Below, in pieces: positions 32,571 through 45,584 of a DNA stretch of 64,000 nucleotides. This stretch comes from Balaenoptera acutorostrata (Eukaryota > Chordata > Mammalia > Artiodactyla > Balaenopteridae). The stretch covers positions 24,325,268 to 24,389,267 of the forward strand of contig NC_080074.1 in NCBI RefSeq assembly GCF_949987535.1, written 5' to 3'. A program made the translations under genes and the position numbers. The notes under the pieces are model-generated. The model worked only from the letters and a program-made list of their open reading frames with translations, searched no databases and had not been told where the DNA came from. Position 1 is the stretch's first letter; every line of letters starts with the position of its first letter.

Positions 32571-34954
32571 CCCTCGATGGCTTTAGTGAAAACTCCATAA
32601 TTTGGGGTTTCTGAGATTTGGTAAGCCTACTTTCCAACCACACTTTCCCAACCCCACTTGGCATGCATGTGGGTGAATGTATGGCCAAAAGACATTTTAT
32701 TAAGGAGAGATGACACAAAATATGTTTGGTCTTGGATCCCTGGTGGCAGGGGGTTATGTAGGTGGCAGTATAAATTGCACTGGTAATAATAAAGTCAAGA
32801 AAATAGAGATCCTACAGAAATATTTCATCTCATGAAGCCAAGAGTGTGGGTTTAAATTTAACTTTGCAGCAACTGACAGTAGTTCACAAATATTTTATAT
32901 CATTCAAAGGTAGTAAGGATTTGTCAACCACATCTTAAATTATCTGACACAGGTGAGTTCCCTGAACAATTCCCATGCTGGACTGTCAAAACACAGGCTA
33001 TGTCCCCATATTTGGACACCATCGACATTATTTCAGTTCTTATAATATTTCGTTACTTTTAATGGCTTTCAGTATAGCATTTAGAGCTCTAAGAAAGGGT
33101 CTTTTGCCAATAATACCATTTGATTTTCTCAATTCATTTTCAACTTTGAACTTTTAATGGATGCTAATTACTTAACAACCATTGTGTGTTTTGGTCTCCT
33201 GGCATATAAAATGGCAAAGGAAACATTCATTACAAAATACTGAATTCTGTAGAGATTTGAAATTCCAACTTGGCTTACATCACCTCATTCTCTTTCTGTG
33301 GAGCACAGGTCTTGAACTTACTCTTTGTTATTAATACCTGCTTCTATGTCAACAGTTACATTTTCAGTAATAAATACCCATCAGTTTCTTGAAGGTTTAT
33401 ATTGCCTCATCAAGACCTAGCACACTGCTGACACACAGTAATGAGACTGGAATGGGGGGAAACTAAGAAAGAAAACCCCTCATATGCATGTTTTCTTGAC
33501 AAATATGCTACCTAGTTGAATTTGTAGTAAACTTGTTGGTGAGTAAGTTTTGGCTGATTGGTGTGAACACGTAGTGATGGTTCTCTGTTTACCTTTTCCT
33601 GTTTAAACTTACCTCATGGGCCATTCGTCTTGAGACAGACATCATCTGCATGACATTCCTGCTGAATGTCGTTTAATTCTCATCTTTTCTATTCGCTCAG
33701 GCCTCATAGAGGTCTAGTTTATTGCCCTTAGGGCCAGTTTAAAAAAGAAAATGTTCAGAAAGATACAGCCCAGTGAATAAACCAAAAGCTAGCGTTTCTT
33801 TGGCTTTCGGGATTTGAAAATATTTTGATTGCCTGCATGCCTTCCGAGAATGGCTCCTCTGGTTATAAAAGGAAAGGGCCTGTTTCACAAATCAAATAAA
33901 AACACATGTATACAAAAGGTATTCTCAACACTCTACCAGTCACATGGTAAGGTAAAACATGTTCTCTTCTGAAATCCAGAAAGGATTTGAGGCTCTACTG
34001 ATTTGTTCCCATAAGGATATTTCGACTTGTTACAGGGCCTGGTTTTAAAGCTAATGATGTGCAGATGTGTTTGTTCTAGAATCATTTTCAGAGTTTTAAA
34101 CCATTCGAGGTGAGTAGCAGGGAATGAGCGGCCCTGTATTTCTGCAAAATCTAATATCTTTTTTCCATTTTGTCGATGTTCCCAAATCATTCTTTCCCAA
34201 AGTTTCTGCTTTCAGAACTTAGAGTCAGTTAGAGCTTGATCAAATAAACATAAACCTTTCAAGTCAACCTCCACTGGTTATTTTTAATGTTCAGTTAGTA
34301 GACTTTTCTTCATTTGTTCTTTATACGATCAAAATATTTTTCTTCACTCCCACCACAAGAGAATAGTCAAAGTCACAAAAGTTTACTTTGACACCAACAT
34401 TTCCTTGATTAAAAATATAGATGTGAAAGATTAAATCTTTACCATCAAAAATATATATTCTTCAAATATTCTCAATGACTAGGAAAATAAGTTAACGAAA
34501 CAGCAATGTCCTTCTAAGATATAAGCCCTTCGAGGATGAAGACGGCATCCAATTTGGGATATATGATAGAAAAAGAACAATAGTTTTTGATAATAATAAT
34601 GATTGAGGCATATCTCCTTCAGTTCTCTTAAATCATCCTCTTCCATTTCCCACTTCCTCTTGTGCCTGCAATGACTAAGCTCTCAACATTGCACCCAAAG
34701 ATAAGCCCTTATTGTTATCTTGAATGTTTTGTCACCTGGTGAACTGTTGTTTAAATAAGAACTGGCACATTCCCATTTCTCATCCCACCCAATGACACAT
34801 ATAATTTGTAAAAACCATGTCCCATTCATCTCTTCAGCTCTAGAGGTGTTGGACATATTTGTGTGGAGTCATAGTAACATTGCAATATTAGCAACATTAA
34901 TGAGTAGAACTTTTTCATCCCTAGGATTTTTTTCCTCATCAATTCCATGACCTG
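32571..34954. other. Non-coding, mostly unique
   Basis: AT-rich. A possible L2 tail relic at about 33410-33445 (CTAGCACACTGCTGACACAC). Frames at 32975-33157 and 33933-34190 show no domain. Confidence 0.45.
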
Positions 34955-35530
34955 AGCAACCAAGATGTCCTTACATAGGTAAATGCATAAATAAACGGCG
35001 GTACATCCAAACAATGGAATGTTATTCAGCACTAAAAACAAATGAGCTCTCAAGCCAGAAAAGACATCAAGGAACCCCAAATGCACATTACTAAGTGAAA
35101 GAAGACAATATTATATGAAGTTCTGGAAAAGGCAAAACTATGGACCCAGAAAAAGATCAGTGGTTGCCAGGGGTAGGGTTGGGGAGGGGAGAGAAGAATA
35201 GGCAGAGCAGGGGATTTTAGGGCAATAAAAGTACTCTGTATGATATTATAATGATGGACGTATGTCATTATACATTTGTCCAAACCCATAGAATGTACAC
35301 CACCAAGAGTGAACTCTAAGGTAAACTATGAACTTTGGGTTATTATGATGTGTCAATGTAGGTTCATTCGTCCTTGGTAAAAAACGTATTGTCCTGGTGA
35401 GTGATATTGATAATGCGAGAGGCTATGCATGGGTGAGGGGAGAGCTTATATGGGAAATCTCTGTACCTTCTTTTCAATTTTATTGTAAATCTAAAACTGC
35501 TCTAAAAAAATTAAGTCTTTAAAAAATGCC
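34955..35530 (+). mobile_element. Old LINE-1 (L1M) 3' end, sense
   Basis: 'aacggcggtacatccaaacaatggaatgttattcagcac', 'gatcagtggttgccaggggtagggtt', 'atgatggacgtatgtcattatacatttgtccaaacccatagaatgtacaccaccaagagtgaa' and a closing CTAAAACTGCTCTAAAAAAA follow the L1MC/L1MB-type 3' end. Ends in an A-rich tail. Confidence 0.88.
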
Positions 35531-36339
35531 AAGACCTGTCATATTTCTGGCCTTGCCGTATTACGATCCTGATGAAAAAGCAAATATATCTAGCCCTATA
35601 CCCTGAATACCTGCTTGCCTTCTGCCTGCTAGAAGAGCTTGGGGGCAGCTGAAAGCCAAGGTCTGAGAACCCTTTCCAAGGTCACTAACTGGAAGTGATA
35701 GGGGAAGAGACACAGGAGAGAATGTCTACATTCCTTAAGGTCAGGCTCAATCACTGCTAAGTTCAAAAAAGTCTTTTCCAACATTTGTTCTCTAAAGGTA
35801 GGACATGCCTGCAGGTGCTATTAAAAATTCTGTACAGTGCTAATAATTGCACAGATCTCCCATTTATCATTGTGATGTATAATCTGAGAGTTAGACTCTG
35901 AATCTTAGATGTGTCCCACACTAGCAACATGATTTCTTTCCTCTGTACTTGCAATGTCAACCACAGAGTGTTGTGGAAAGAAGAAAACGTTAACAGGAGG
36001 TGCCTTATAAACTGTAAAGTACTCTGTAAATATTGTTAAGTGTTTTTGTGAGATACAGTTATCATGGTGATGATGATGGTGATGATGATGATGATGATTG
36101 TTAGACGAGGACCAATTCATTTCATAATATATAAAAGGGAAGGTATGAGGAAGCAGACTAGAGAGAGTATGATGATAAAATCCAAGAGTGTAATTTAAAT
36201 CACAAACGTATGATTTTGTTTATCTGACCCTGAATGAGAAAAATCATGGGCTCAACCAAAAGTTCTTGTGCAAAATGGATTTCTTCAGTTTTCTTCCAGT
36301 GTATTTGAGTATGTTTACAAGGAATTGATGCCTAATAAC
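35531..36339. other. Non-coding, with (GAT)n repeat
   Basis: No gene seen. The minus frame 35905-36120 encodes a His run only because it crosses the (GAT)n tract. Confidence 0.5.
36066..36099 (+). repeat. (GAT)n microsatellite
   Basis: GGTGATGATGATGGTGATG then repeated GAT, with two GGT interruptions. Confidence 0.92.
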
Positions 36340-36470
36340 GGATGTCATTTATTGGGTTTTCTTACCATGTACTCAGTATTGTTAAGTAATTCTGCATTCA
36401 TTATCTCATTCAGTTAGTAGGGGCAGGAATTGATATCCTACCATATTAGGTAATATTAAAATTGCACACC
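36340..36470 (-). mobile_element. MIR SINE, partial
   Basis: TTCTTACCATGTACTCAGTA and 'attctgcattcattatctcattcagttag' match antisense MIR. The 3' half is lost. Confidence 0.6.
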
Positions 36471-37494
36471 ACATAAATGCATATTATATAAAAGGAATAT
36501 GTAGGACTATGTAAACCCAAAATAAAGCTATTTCATTTCTGAGTGAGATTTCATGGAACTGATAAATTCAGGAAAAGAAGGAAGGCAGGAAGATTAATTT
36601 GAATGAATTGGTAAAATAATACGGCTAGGTGGATAGACAGTAGGAAAGGTTTCAGGGAAATATACAGGTAATGGACATAATTCCTAATTCTAGTGAAGAC
36701 ATGGTCCCTATGGCTGGAACACTGTTCCCTCAGTACACAAATGCATCCCTCAAAACTGTGCTATTCTTCTGAAGATCTGTTATATATTACATTCTATATA
36801 CTCTCCACTCCCTGATTACCTATGTGTCTGGAGGTGATTTTTGCCAATTAGTAGGGAATTAACAATTCTCTTCTGGCACTCACCTGGGACAAAGCATACA
36901 CCACCATGGGAGGTCTGTGCTGAGTTATAGAAACTAATCTTTAATCAACCTAAACAAACCCAATTGGACTGACACATTTGTTGCTAAAAGTTCTATGTTT
37001 TGATTTCAAATCTAAATTTGATTATTCCATCGCCATTTGTGTTAGTAAGAATAAAACTTGAGTAACCATGAGTAAGCCAAGGTAGAATCCCTAATGCCAA
37101 TAATTCATTTAGCTTGACATTATGCTTTGGGCTTGTTAACATAATATTTTAATGAGCACAGAAACTTGAAATATTTATTTACAGCATTTATCATCTAGTC
37201 TTCCCCTTTCCACAGAAGAGTAAGTAGATAGGCAAATCAATGAAGAGGGTAATACAAAATATGAAAAGTGATCGCCTCTATAGATTCCCACTTCTTAGAG
37301 CAAAATATGAGTAATTCTCCTTGCACCACTGTGTTGAACTGAATAGCATATTTAAGAATAGCACAGAACTAATAAATCATGGTTATGTGATGATTTTTGC
37401 TAATCGAAAGGGTGGATAAACTCCTGAGATGACTTATTTTCAAGCCCTGGAAGCCACATTTTAACAGCACGTGAAATGTCGAAGGGCAGGCTGA

Positions 37495-37660
37495 TGAGTT
37501 TGGACCTGGGCTCTGTCACATCATAGTATTTGTGCTTCAGATCCCCCATCCATAAAATAACAGTCCCCCCACCAAAGGTTCCTGTGATGCTTAGAACAGT
37601 GCCTGGCACATAGGAAACATTATATAAGTGTTAGGTATGATCATCATTATCATTATTCAC
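37495..37660 (+). mobile_element. MIR SINE
   Basis: GGACCTGGGCTCTGTCACAT, 'cccatccataaaataac', 'tgatgcttagaacagtgcctggcacataggaaacatta' and a TCATCATTATCATTATT end are sense MIR. Confidence 0.83.
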
Positions 37661-37749
37661 AATCATATGTTCATCATTTAAGAGACAAAAGAAAATCTCC
37701 ATGTTATGCTGGCTTTAGCACAAGGGGGAATTAAATACCATTTCATTAT

Positions 37750-37950
37750 CTCAGTGATAGTCAATTTATTCACTATCACATACAGCATGCTTACCATGTA
37801 TCAAGCACTACAGTATTAAACAAAGCAGAAAAATTTCCTATCCTTATAGAGTTTACATTCTAGGGGGATGATAGACAAATTTATAATATAATGTCTGTAG
37901 TGAAGAGTACTAAGGAGAAAACTAAAGGAAGGCAGAGAAATGCAGAGTGA
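37750..37950 (-). mobile_element. LINE-2 3' end, antisense
   Basis: 'ttaccatgtatcaagcactac', 'ttcctatccttatagagtttacattctaggggg' and 'atgtctgtagtgaagagtactaagg' match the reversed L2 tail. Confidence 0.8.
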
Positions 37951-38985
37951 CCTTTACTCTGTCTCCACATTCAACTGGGTTTGACAAAATGGCTCATTGC
38001 AGGCTATGCTTTTCCTCCGAAAGGAATTCTCCAGCTGACATTCTAGGTAACTGGTTCATTGAAATCCCAACCATTTGGATGCAACAAAAATAATCCAGCA
38101 TATGAATGCATCCAGAAAGACATATGTACACTGGTTTTCTAAAATGTAATGTGTATGTAATTTCCCGAATGGCTGGTTGTCACATCCATCTGGTCTTATT
38201 TCCATAGCACTTGAATGCACTACGAGGATATAAACCCTAAAAGCCAGAAAACAGAATTTAAATACCCAAACACATACGAGGTGTGTTTTCAAAAGCAGCA
38301 GACAAGCGAGCACTGTGGCAACTTCATTAACTTAGCCACAGTTGAGAGTAGCTGAGACTAAAGCATAAAGGCCACAGAACATAAAAGGCATTCCACTGGC
38401 AGACCTCATTAAGTGGGCTTAAGACAAGCTTGACAAGCTAATGGCAAAAAAGTAATTTGGAACTTCTGGACATAAGAGCCCTGAACAAGTCCAAATACAC
38501 CAAAACTCTACCATGCATGCTATCTGAAAAGGCAACAACCGGTGTCAATTAGGTCCATGTAGTTTATGAATCAGAGCCCAGGGATGGGTGTTGTCCTATT
38601 CAACCACACTGAATAAGAAATCGTGTTCTATGTGTTTTTGGATTTGGGCTCTGGTCTTATTTAAACTGCACAGATGTTGTAGGTTCCTAAATTAACAGTG
38701 GTCTCCAGGGAGATGCTCATCAGGCTGCATATACTGGGAAAGGCATGGCTAGAATCTCGACACCACACTGTTCAGAAAGCATTTTCGCTACTGTTTTCTC
38801 TTTCTCTAAAAGACCTTTCCTGTTTCTAAATTCTGTCAGCACCTATGGAGTCTGGACCATGTTAGAGTGTAGTTACTCACATGTTAGAATTCTCTAGTTG
38901 CTCTAGGTATGTGTATATCCATTCCAACTATTTTAACATCCCTTGAGTGGAAGAGCATTCACTTTCAAGAAATGATAGCACTGGT
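37951..38985. other. Non-coding, unique
   Basis: No gene or repeat recognised. A minus frame at 38056-38313 has no motif. Confidence 0.45.
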
Positions 38986-39215
38986 GTATGCCCTGCACAG
39001 TGGGAAGTGCCTTATAAATGTTGTCAATTCCCATATCAATCTTTTTATGATCAACCCAATTTTATAGATAAGCAAGCTGAAGATTCAAATAATTTGCCCC
39101 ACCTCTAATTAGAGGAGAAATAATGATCTATACCCAGCCCATCCAATTTCAAAAGCTACATTCATATTCCACTACTCAATGCAGGAAGGAATAAATGCTC
39201 GTTGAATGAACATAT
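38986..39215 (-). mobile_element. MIR/L2-type element
   Basis: 'atgccctgcacagtgggaagtgccttataaatgttg', 'caattttatagataagcaagctgaagattcaaataatttgcccc' and 'atacccagcccatccaat' follow antisense MIR. A GAATAAATGCTCGTTGAATG L2-type tail follows at about 39188. Confidence 0.7.
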
Positions 39216-40424
39216 GAATGGACAAATGCATTATTTAATATCAATAATTTTAGAATTAAAGGAGGAAGAATTTACCACCTAAACTATATAGCTGTTGCAA
39301 TAATAGGTATACAAGGATAGGATAGTTATGTAAAATTCTTGAAGGCACTGCGTCTTATGTTTCTATATCCCTATTCTATATACCTACAGTGCTTTTTTGC
39401 AGTATCTCACAAATACAAGGTACCTGTAAGATATTTGTTGAATCAGTGAAATATTTTAACCCAACATAACAAATTATAAACAGGTGAAATGGCATTTTTG
39501 GGTCATTTCCCCTCTCTTATGCTAGCTCCTTACATGAAGGAAGAATACATTTTTCAGAAATCTGGCTCCAGGTGCTAATATCTTAAGAAATCGCTAGACT
39601 TGCACCCATGTTTAGACCTCTGGGCCTTTTTCCAGGCCTGAGGGAGACCTCAGTTCCTGGCCCCAGCTTTTCCAAATAAGGCCCACTCCATTTCCACATA
39701 AGCCCTGGTAGTATCTGTGGAAATGATAATGTCTAACTATTATGAACAATCAATGAGTCAGAATATCTTAATAAAGTTTTACTGAGGAGAAACAAATTCC
39801 ACTCCACCTGTCAAAACCTGGATAATGTCCTGGATTTCATAATACACTCATCCCTGGGTCCTATACTTAAATGTAGTAATATTCTCTTAGGACATTAGTC
39901 TGCCAATATTGCATGGAGAAACAGCGTTATTAGCTTCTTTTTTCCAAACAGTTCAGATAAAGACTCTGAGTGTATTTTCCTTCCTTTATTTCCTGCTATC
40001 CCCCTGCCCTGTCCCTCACTGTAGTAAGAGACATTGGGTAAGTCACTTAACATCTCTGCATATCTCGTTTATAAAGAAGAATGTAATGTCATTTGCCTTA
40101 TCCTGTTACTGTGAAGATTATATGTGATAATGTGTACAGAATAGTTTTTGAGCTATGAAGTGTAAGATAGCTATAAGAAATAAGGTTCATGAACTACATA
40201 CCTTGGGAAGCTGGGTGTTTAATTTCATTCCTATATAAATGACATGTGTATGTGTATAAATACGCATGTGTACCTATATACCTGGGATAAATGGGCTTGT
40301 ATATATACTGGTGGGAAATCTGAATCAATTTACTGCATAAAACTTTAAGAGTTAATGAATGCCACATTAAAAGTATTTCTCTAATTGTGTCTGTTGGTTT
40401 TTAATATGGAGCTACTGTATTTTA
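39216..40424. other. Non-coding, AT-rich
   Basis: No gene. Possible decayed L2/MIR text at about 39360-39450 and 40015-40140. Frame 39909-40127 is unremarkable. Confidence 0.4.
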
Positions 40425-40665
40425 TACAGTAATTGTATCTATTATTTATTGCCAACTTGATGACAGGCATCGAGTTAAGGTGTTTACATACATTATATAA
40501 TTTATTCATCATAACACCACTATAAGTAGGTATCATTCTCTCTCTGTTACATGGGTAAACTAAGGCCCAGAAGAATTGAGAAAATGCCCCAAGATCACAC
40601 TGCTGACACATGACAGGCAAAATCTGCATTTAGGTCTGCCTGTCTACTAAGCTTTGTTTACCAAT
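40425..40665 (-). mobile_element. MIR SINE
   Basis: 'ttgatgacaggcatcgagttaaggtgtttacatacattatataatttattcatcataacacc', 'atgggtaaactaaggcccagaagaattgag' and 'cccaagatcacactgctgac' in antisense MIR order. Confidence 0.85.
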
Positions 40666-41813
40666 TCAAATCCCATTCATTTGAAATTTGCATTAATTCA
40701 AGTGTAGTATACATTAGTTATACTTTTCAGGGAGCAAGTTCAAATGAATTCTATCCTTTGTGAAATGTTAGGGTTCCTTTGACCAAAACATAAACTGATC
40801 AAAAATATGCAATTTTTTCAAAATAACCAGAAACTTAAAAAAGTTTTAAATGTCTTACAGCCCCTGGGTCAGGTAATACATGGGATCCTGTAACATAAGT
40901 TACTGAGATTTATAAATGGGGTTAATGACCATGATTTTTACTCAGTGGTAACCACAGTTCATTCAAGGAGAACCTGTGTGCATACCACTCCTCCTGTGAT
41001 AAAGCTGCGTGAAGGCAGAGGGGAGATTTAATAAAGAAGTAAAACATATCCCTCAGGGAGCCTACAATCTATCCTTCTGAAAAGAAACCAGCATACATGA
41101 AGCAGTGAAAGAGTCAAATTAATCTTAGAATATATTAGTAATACTTAGAAGCAATAAAACTAAATCAAAATTTCTTCAAAGGATTAAGTCCCTCAGCCTT
41201 TAACTCACTCTGACCTGCTTCCCCCACATGCCAATTAGAGTTCAAAGAAAAGATTCCTACATTTCATTTACAGATCCACTGAACCTTGGGCACAAGTGAT
41301 AAATCCTTAATAAGTCAGAAAGAGGACTATATTTATTCTTAAAATTAACTAATTTGCACCCTGAAGTTAAGTGATTTGCCTGAAGACAATTCATTGGAAT
41401 GTCTGATAAAACTCCTTAACTCCATTTTACATTTCACATCACTGACCTGTTTTCCCATTTTAAGGTTATTACGTAGAAATGCACACATGCGTCAACAAAG
41501 ATTCTAGAAAAGATTCTGACACAGAACAAGTTCATGTCTCCACATGGAGACAAAAAGAAACTTTTACTACGATATTTAGGGAATCTAATGGTGAGCAAAG
41601 ATTCCCTAAACACCGCTTTGAATAGAATAGATGGCTAAAATTTATAGAGAGGATTTTTCTTCTTTTATCTATGCTTGGAAAGCAGACTTACATTAACTCA
41701 GCAGTTGCTCTGGTGAATCCAGCAGCACAGAAAGTAAACACACCCAACAATCAAACTGGTTGACTGACTCTAGTGTCTGAATTCAACTCTTCACTTAGGT
41801 GACTTTATGAATG

Positions 41814-41832
41814 TGTGTGTACACACACACAC
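41814..41832. repeat. Palindromic (GT)n/(AC)n
   Basis: GTGTGTGTACACACACACAC-type block: five GT-type units run straight into AC units, so the tract is self-complementary. Confidence 0.8.
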
Positions 41833-43244
41833 TTTGGTTATATAACAGTGAATTCTCTTGGGCTGTCCACAGAACAATGCAGCAAACTACCATTAGCTAC
41901 TGGGAAATAAAACCTTCCAAATTTTCAAGAAGAAAGAAATTCCGAGAATAAAGGAATTTTACATTAAGCCTCTTTGAAAAGACTAATGGCAAAATGATAA
42001 TAAAAGGCAAGACAATTCTGAAGGTGACTTTTCCAAGTGTACTATTAAATAACCATAACTGTAACATACATGAATTTTATTTTAAAAATACTGGGATTAG
42101 CCTTATTGATTAGATAACAAATAGCAATAATATACTACAATTGGTATTGATACAGAAAATGGAATGCAAATGGTCCAAGCAGTGTGTAATGTTCTTTTTT
42201 TCTACTTTGATTTAAGGTATTTCAAGCACTGCATGTTCTCCTGGGCTAGTTAACAGTGCTATAACATTTTTGCAGCTAAAATGTAACTAGAGCATTTTCA
42301 CAAATTCCTTATTTTTAGTACTAGATTCCATTGTAATTTTGCTGGGTCTAAACCTATCTTAGAGAACTCAAATTACATAAAACTTTGGGGATAGAAATTA
42401 GCATAATTGAAATAATTCAATTTTTGGTAATTATAATTCTCACTTAAACCTAAATTAAATATGCCAAACTATAATTATGTTCAAATTTGCATTATGAAAA
42501 TTATCCCCATTTTGCTCATGGCATCTTAAAATATCTAATAAGGGATCTTAAACTCTTAAGTTTGAGTCAAGAGGCCTTATTTTCACAGCCTTTGGGAAGA
42601 AGAGACTTATTATGCAGTAAGCACAGTTATTTTGCCTCTTGGGAAAAAAGAATATGGGTCCATTATTTCTTCACTATATGATGTGCAGGATTTGTACTAT
42701 AATCTTTGGGTACCTCTAAGTTACATTGCCGTTAATGAGCGCTGAGTGCCTGAACAGACAGTAAAAGATTAATGCTTTCTTTGGAGAGAATCCTTAAGCA
42801 AAGCAGATCATGCTTTAGGACAAAGGTAATGGTAACCTCAGACAAAAAAAGCTGTAATACTTTAAAACTGGGCGCTTGAAAATAAGCACTGCTTTTCTAT
42901 TCATTTTTAAATGATTAAAGATGCCAGGCAATCTGAAGACAGTGAGAAATCACCTTTCAGCCCTGCAAACTGCTTGCTGATTCTTAAGAATCCTTTGATC
43001 AAACTTTTATTATTATTATTATTAATTTGGGATGCAAGAAGAAAACACCCATAAAATACAACTCAGTGTAAGCTGTCTATGTAACTAAACTTTCTATTTG
43101 ATTTCATTAAATTAGCCAGTTGATGTGATTAAACGTCCAAGGTGGTTTATTTATCTTCATATTTGGGACAGTAGGTGGATATAATCTAGGAAAATATTGG
43201 TCAAGAAATAGATGGCTCTGAATGCACAGAACTGACACACTGTC

Positions 43245-43291
43245 AAAGCACACAACCAGTTTCCTACAAAGGCACACAACCAGTTTCTTAG
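43245..43291. repeat. Two-copy tandem duplication, unit about 24 bp
   Basis: GCACACAACCAGTTTCCTAC followed by a second GCACACAACCAGTTTCTTAG. It creates the repeated VVCLCRKLVVCF-like pattern in the minus frame there, which is not a gene. Confidence 0.8.
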
Positions 43292-43389
43292 CAAAAAAAG
43301 CCATATGAATATATCTCCAGTTGAGTAAAATATTCACATTAATACTGGAATAAGGCAGAAGAACCCTGGCTGACATCCCATCTGTTCTT

Positions 43390-43720
43390 ATGAATTAAAT
43401 TTAGAAATCATATGTAATATAGACATTTCTGTCTGAATATCATAAAGCCCTGACACATCCAGGCTTTCATTAGAAAGCTCCACGATGTGACTTGAATAAC
43501 AATCTGTCTTAGCTAATTAGTATTTTCAGTTTAGCATATTCACTTCCAGACATATTGCTGTTTGCACATGGTAATTTAGGTAAACAGATACCATCCACAG
43601 CTGCATCAATTAACACTGCTAATCAAAACTGAATTCAGGTAATTAGGCACATTTATGCAAAAAAAATGTGTAATTTTGGAGAAAAACTAGATTCTTCAGT
43701 AATATGTCAATAAGTAAAAA
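43390..43720. promoter_or_regulatory. Candidate conserved noncoding element
   Basis: Repeat-free, rich in TAATTAG/ATTA homeobox cores (GCTAATTAGTATTTT, GGTAATTAGGCAC), a CAGCTG E-box at about 43599, TTTGCACATGG and TGCATCAATTAACA. The style suggests a vertebrate developmental enhancer; this is inference only. Confidence 0.28.
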
Positions 43721-44484
43721 TCCCCTTTTGCTTAAGAAGATGAAGAATGAGAGGAGAGACATCATCATTAATATACACATCATGCAGACAGAGTAAAAAT
43801 CCCTAAATTAAATCTCGAACTTTAATTGGCCTGTATTTTCAGAAATTGGGTCATATTTTTCATAAATGTTTTCCTCAATGTTTCCACATAGTAAAGTTGA
43901 TTCACATCTGCCTAAGGGTTTAATCATCATCAAGCAGGACTCAAATGGTTAATGAATGCTCAAATATTTATCTCATTAGAAGAGATGTTGGTCAAACTTG
44001 CTCTCCCATCTTGCATAGCATCTCTTAGGGAAGATGCTCTCAGTATGTTTTGTCTTATCACACACTTTAATTTTCTCTGTTGCAAAGTACTTTCATTTGC
44101 AGTTAGAATCACAATAGTAAATTCTTATTTTCCTGCAAATACTCTTAAACTTTCCTGGTTCTACACAATGCCCTTTACTTGCTTTTTCATTCATTTTCAA
44201 AATGAATACTGTGAATTATTTTCCCTGTTTTCCTATAGACATAATCCAATCTGATCATTTTGATTAAATACTCTAATCAGTCAGAAAAACTAGCTTCACT
44301 GTTGGTAGGTTTTAAGTGACTAACTAGTGACTAATAAGTCAGGATTGGGATAGGTTGATAGGCCTAGAGGTAAAGCTAAGTAAAGGAGAAAACTGGGCCA
44401 TTTTAAAAAACATCCTGACGTAGATATGGGAATATAGCTATAACTATCTCTACATCTCTCTCTCTCTCAACTTCTCTCTTCCCT

Positions 44485-44514
44485 TTTCAGACTTTGAAGT
44501 TTGAAAGTCTGAAA
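44485..44514. other. Perfect 11-bp inverted repeat (hairpin)
   Basis: TTTCAGACTTT and AAAGTCTGAAA pair perfectly around an 8-base loop GAAGTTTG. No T-run terminator or miRNA-like flanking stem is evident. Confidence 0.6.
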
Positions 44515-44609
44515 CTTTATTTCTTAGTTTATTTCTTAGTGCAGACACCAGGCCTTTAAGTGAAGGACTGATTTCAGCATGCCTAGCATTATTTAGTGGT
44601 AATAGTCAC

Positions 44610-44700
44610 TTTCAATTCAATTTAGCAAACATTTCCTCAGTACCTACCTGTATCAGGCACTTTTCTAGGCCCTATGGGTAGATACAGAGATGAATTTGGA
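44610..44700 (-). mobile_element. LINE-2 tail, antisense, short
   Basis: TTAGCAAACATTTCCTCAGT then ATCAGGCACTTTTCTAGGCC and 'tatgggtagatacagagatgaa' match the reversed L2 end. Confidence 0.7.
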
Positions 44701-45584
44701 CCCATCACAGTTCTCTGAGCCATGCTCTGAGAATCTGTAGACCAAAAGAACCAACTTTCAAAAGGTGGAACAAGTCTCCAGTGGAAAACTATATCCCAAA
44801 CTTTTGGGACCTCCTAGGCTAATTTTTCAGAGGTTTACTTTTTGTCTAACCCATGCTAATTCCTTTATTCTCATAATAAATCGGGAAATGAGAACCAAAA
44901 TTGTTTTTGCCAAGTAGCATGATGTATTTTTCTCATATTGCAGTCACCCCATAGAACTCATATTTTTAAAATATTTATTAAAAAAAATTTCCCCATATAT
45001 TCCTTTAAACTCAATTGGCATAAACAATTGGACAATACCCTATGGAATAGAAATCTAACAGACTCTGTGCTCCTATCCAGTTTCAAGAGCAGGAATTATA
45101 AAATCTGGAGGCACATTTATCAATGGTTGTCCAACTATTCAACCAATGAAAGTAGATGAGGTGGGATGGAGGTTCCTCTGACTTGGACTCTGTTAGACAC
45201 AATTATTTATGAATTTTAAATGAAAGATAGGTAAGCACACACATTTTAAAGACAATTTTTAAAAGAGCCTAAGACTGGTTTTCAATGGACTAAATGATCA
45301 ATATTTGCGGAGGACAATTTCTGGTCTCCATGAAATGAGCCAACTAAGTGACATTCATTGCCTGGACGCGTCAGCGAATAATCTGTGTCGTTCTAAACCA
45401 CCTCTTCTCTTACTTCCTTAGCAATGAATCAGGAGAGGATTAATTCTTTCATTGTAGTTCCTGCGATTTAGGAAATTCCTTCGTCTGGAGAAAGTGGTAA
45501 ACATCCTGTGTGCACAATAAAGAAGTTTTGGCAAAGCGAACAGTACGGACAATGCAAGGGCAGCTCTGGTCTCAAAGACCTTGA

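Larger units (their letters stand above)
40666..43389. other. Non-coding, unique, AT-rich
   Basis: No gene or repeat family recognised except a short GT/AC tract at 41814-41832. 42710-43000 is repeat-free with paired Sox/Tcf-like (CCTTTGAT, ACAAAGG) and TAAT sites and could be regulatory. (TTA)n-like run at 43005-43025. Confidence 0.35.
43721..45579. other. Non-coding, AT-rich
   Basis: A short L2-like tail at 44615-44700 (AGCAAACATTTCCTCAGTAC, TATCAGGCACTTTTCTAGGC) and an 11-bp stem hairpin at 44485-44514. Frames at 43952-44254 and 44938-45159 lack motifs. Confidence 0.45.

Noticed and set aside
36066..36099. Regularly repeated units suggesting an array
   Set aside because: Simple trinucleotide repeat; no spacer-repeat layout, so not CRISPR.
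35905..36120. Frame with a run of histidines
   Set aside because: Encoded by the (GAT)n microsatellite on the opposite strand.
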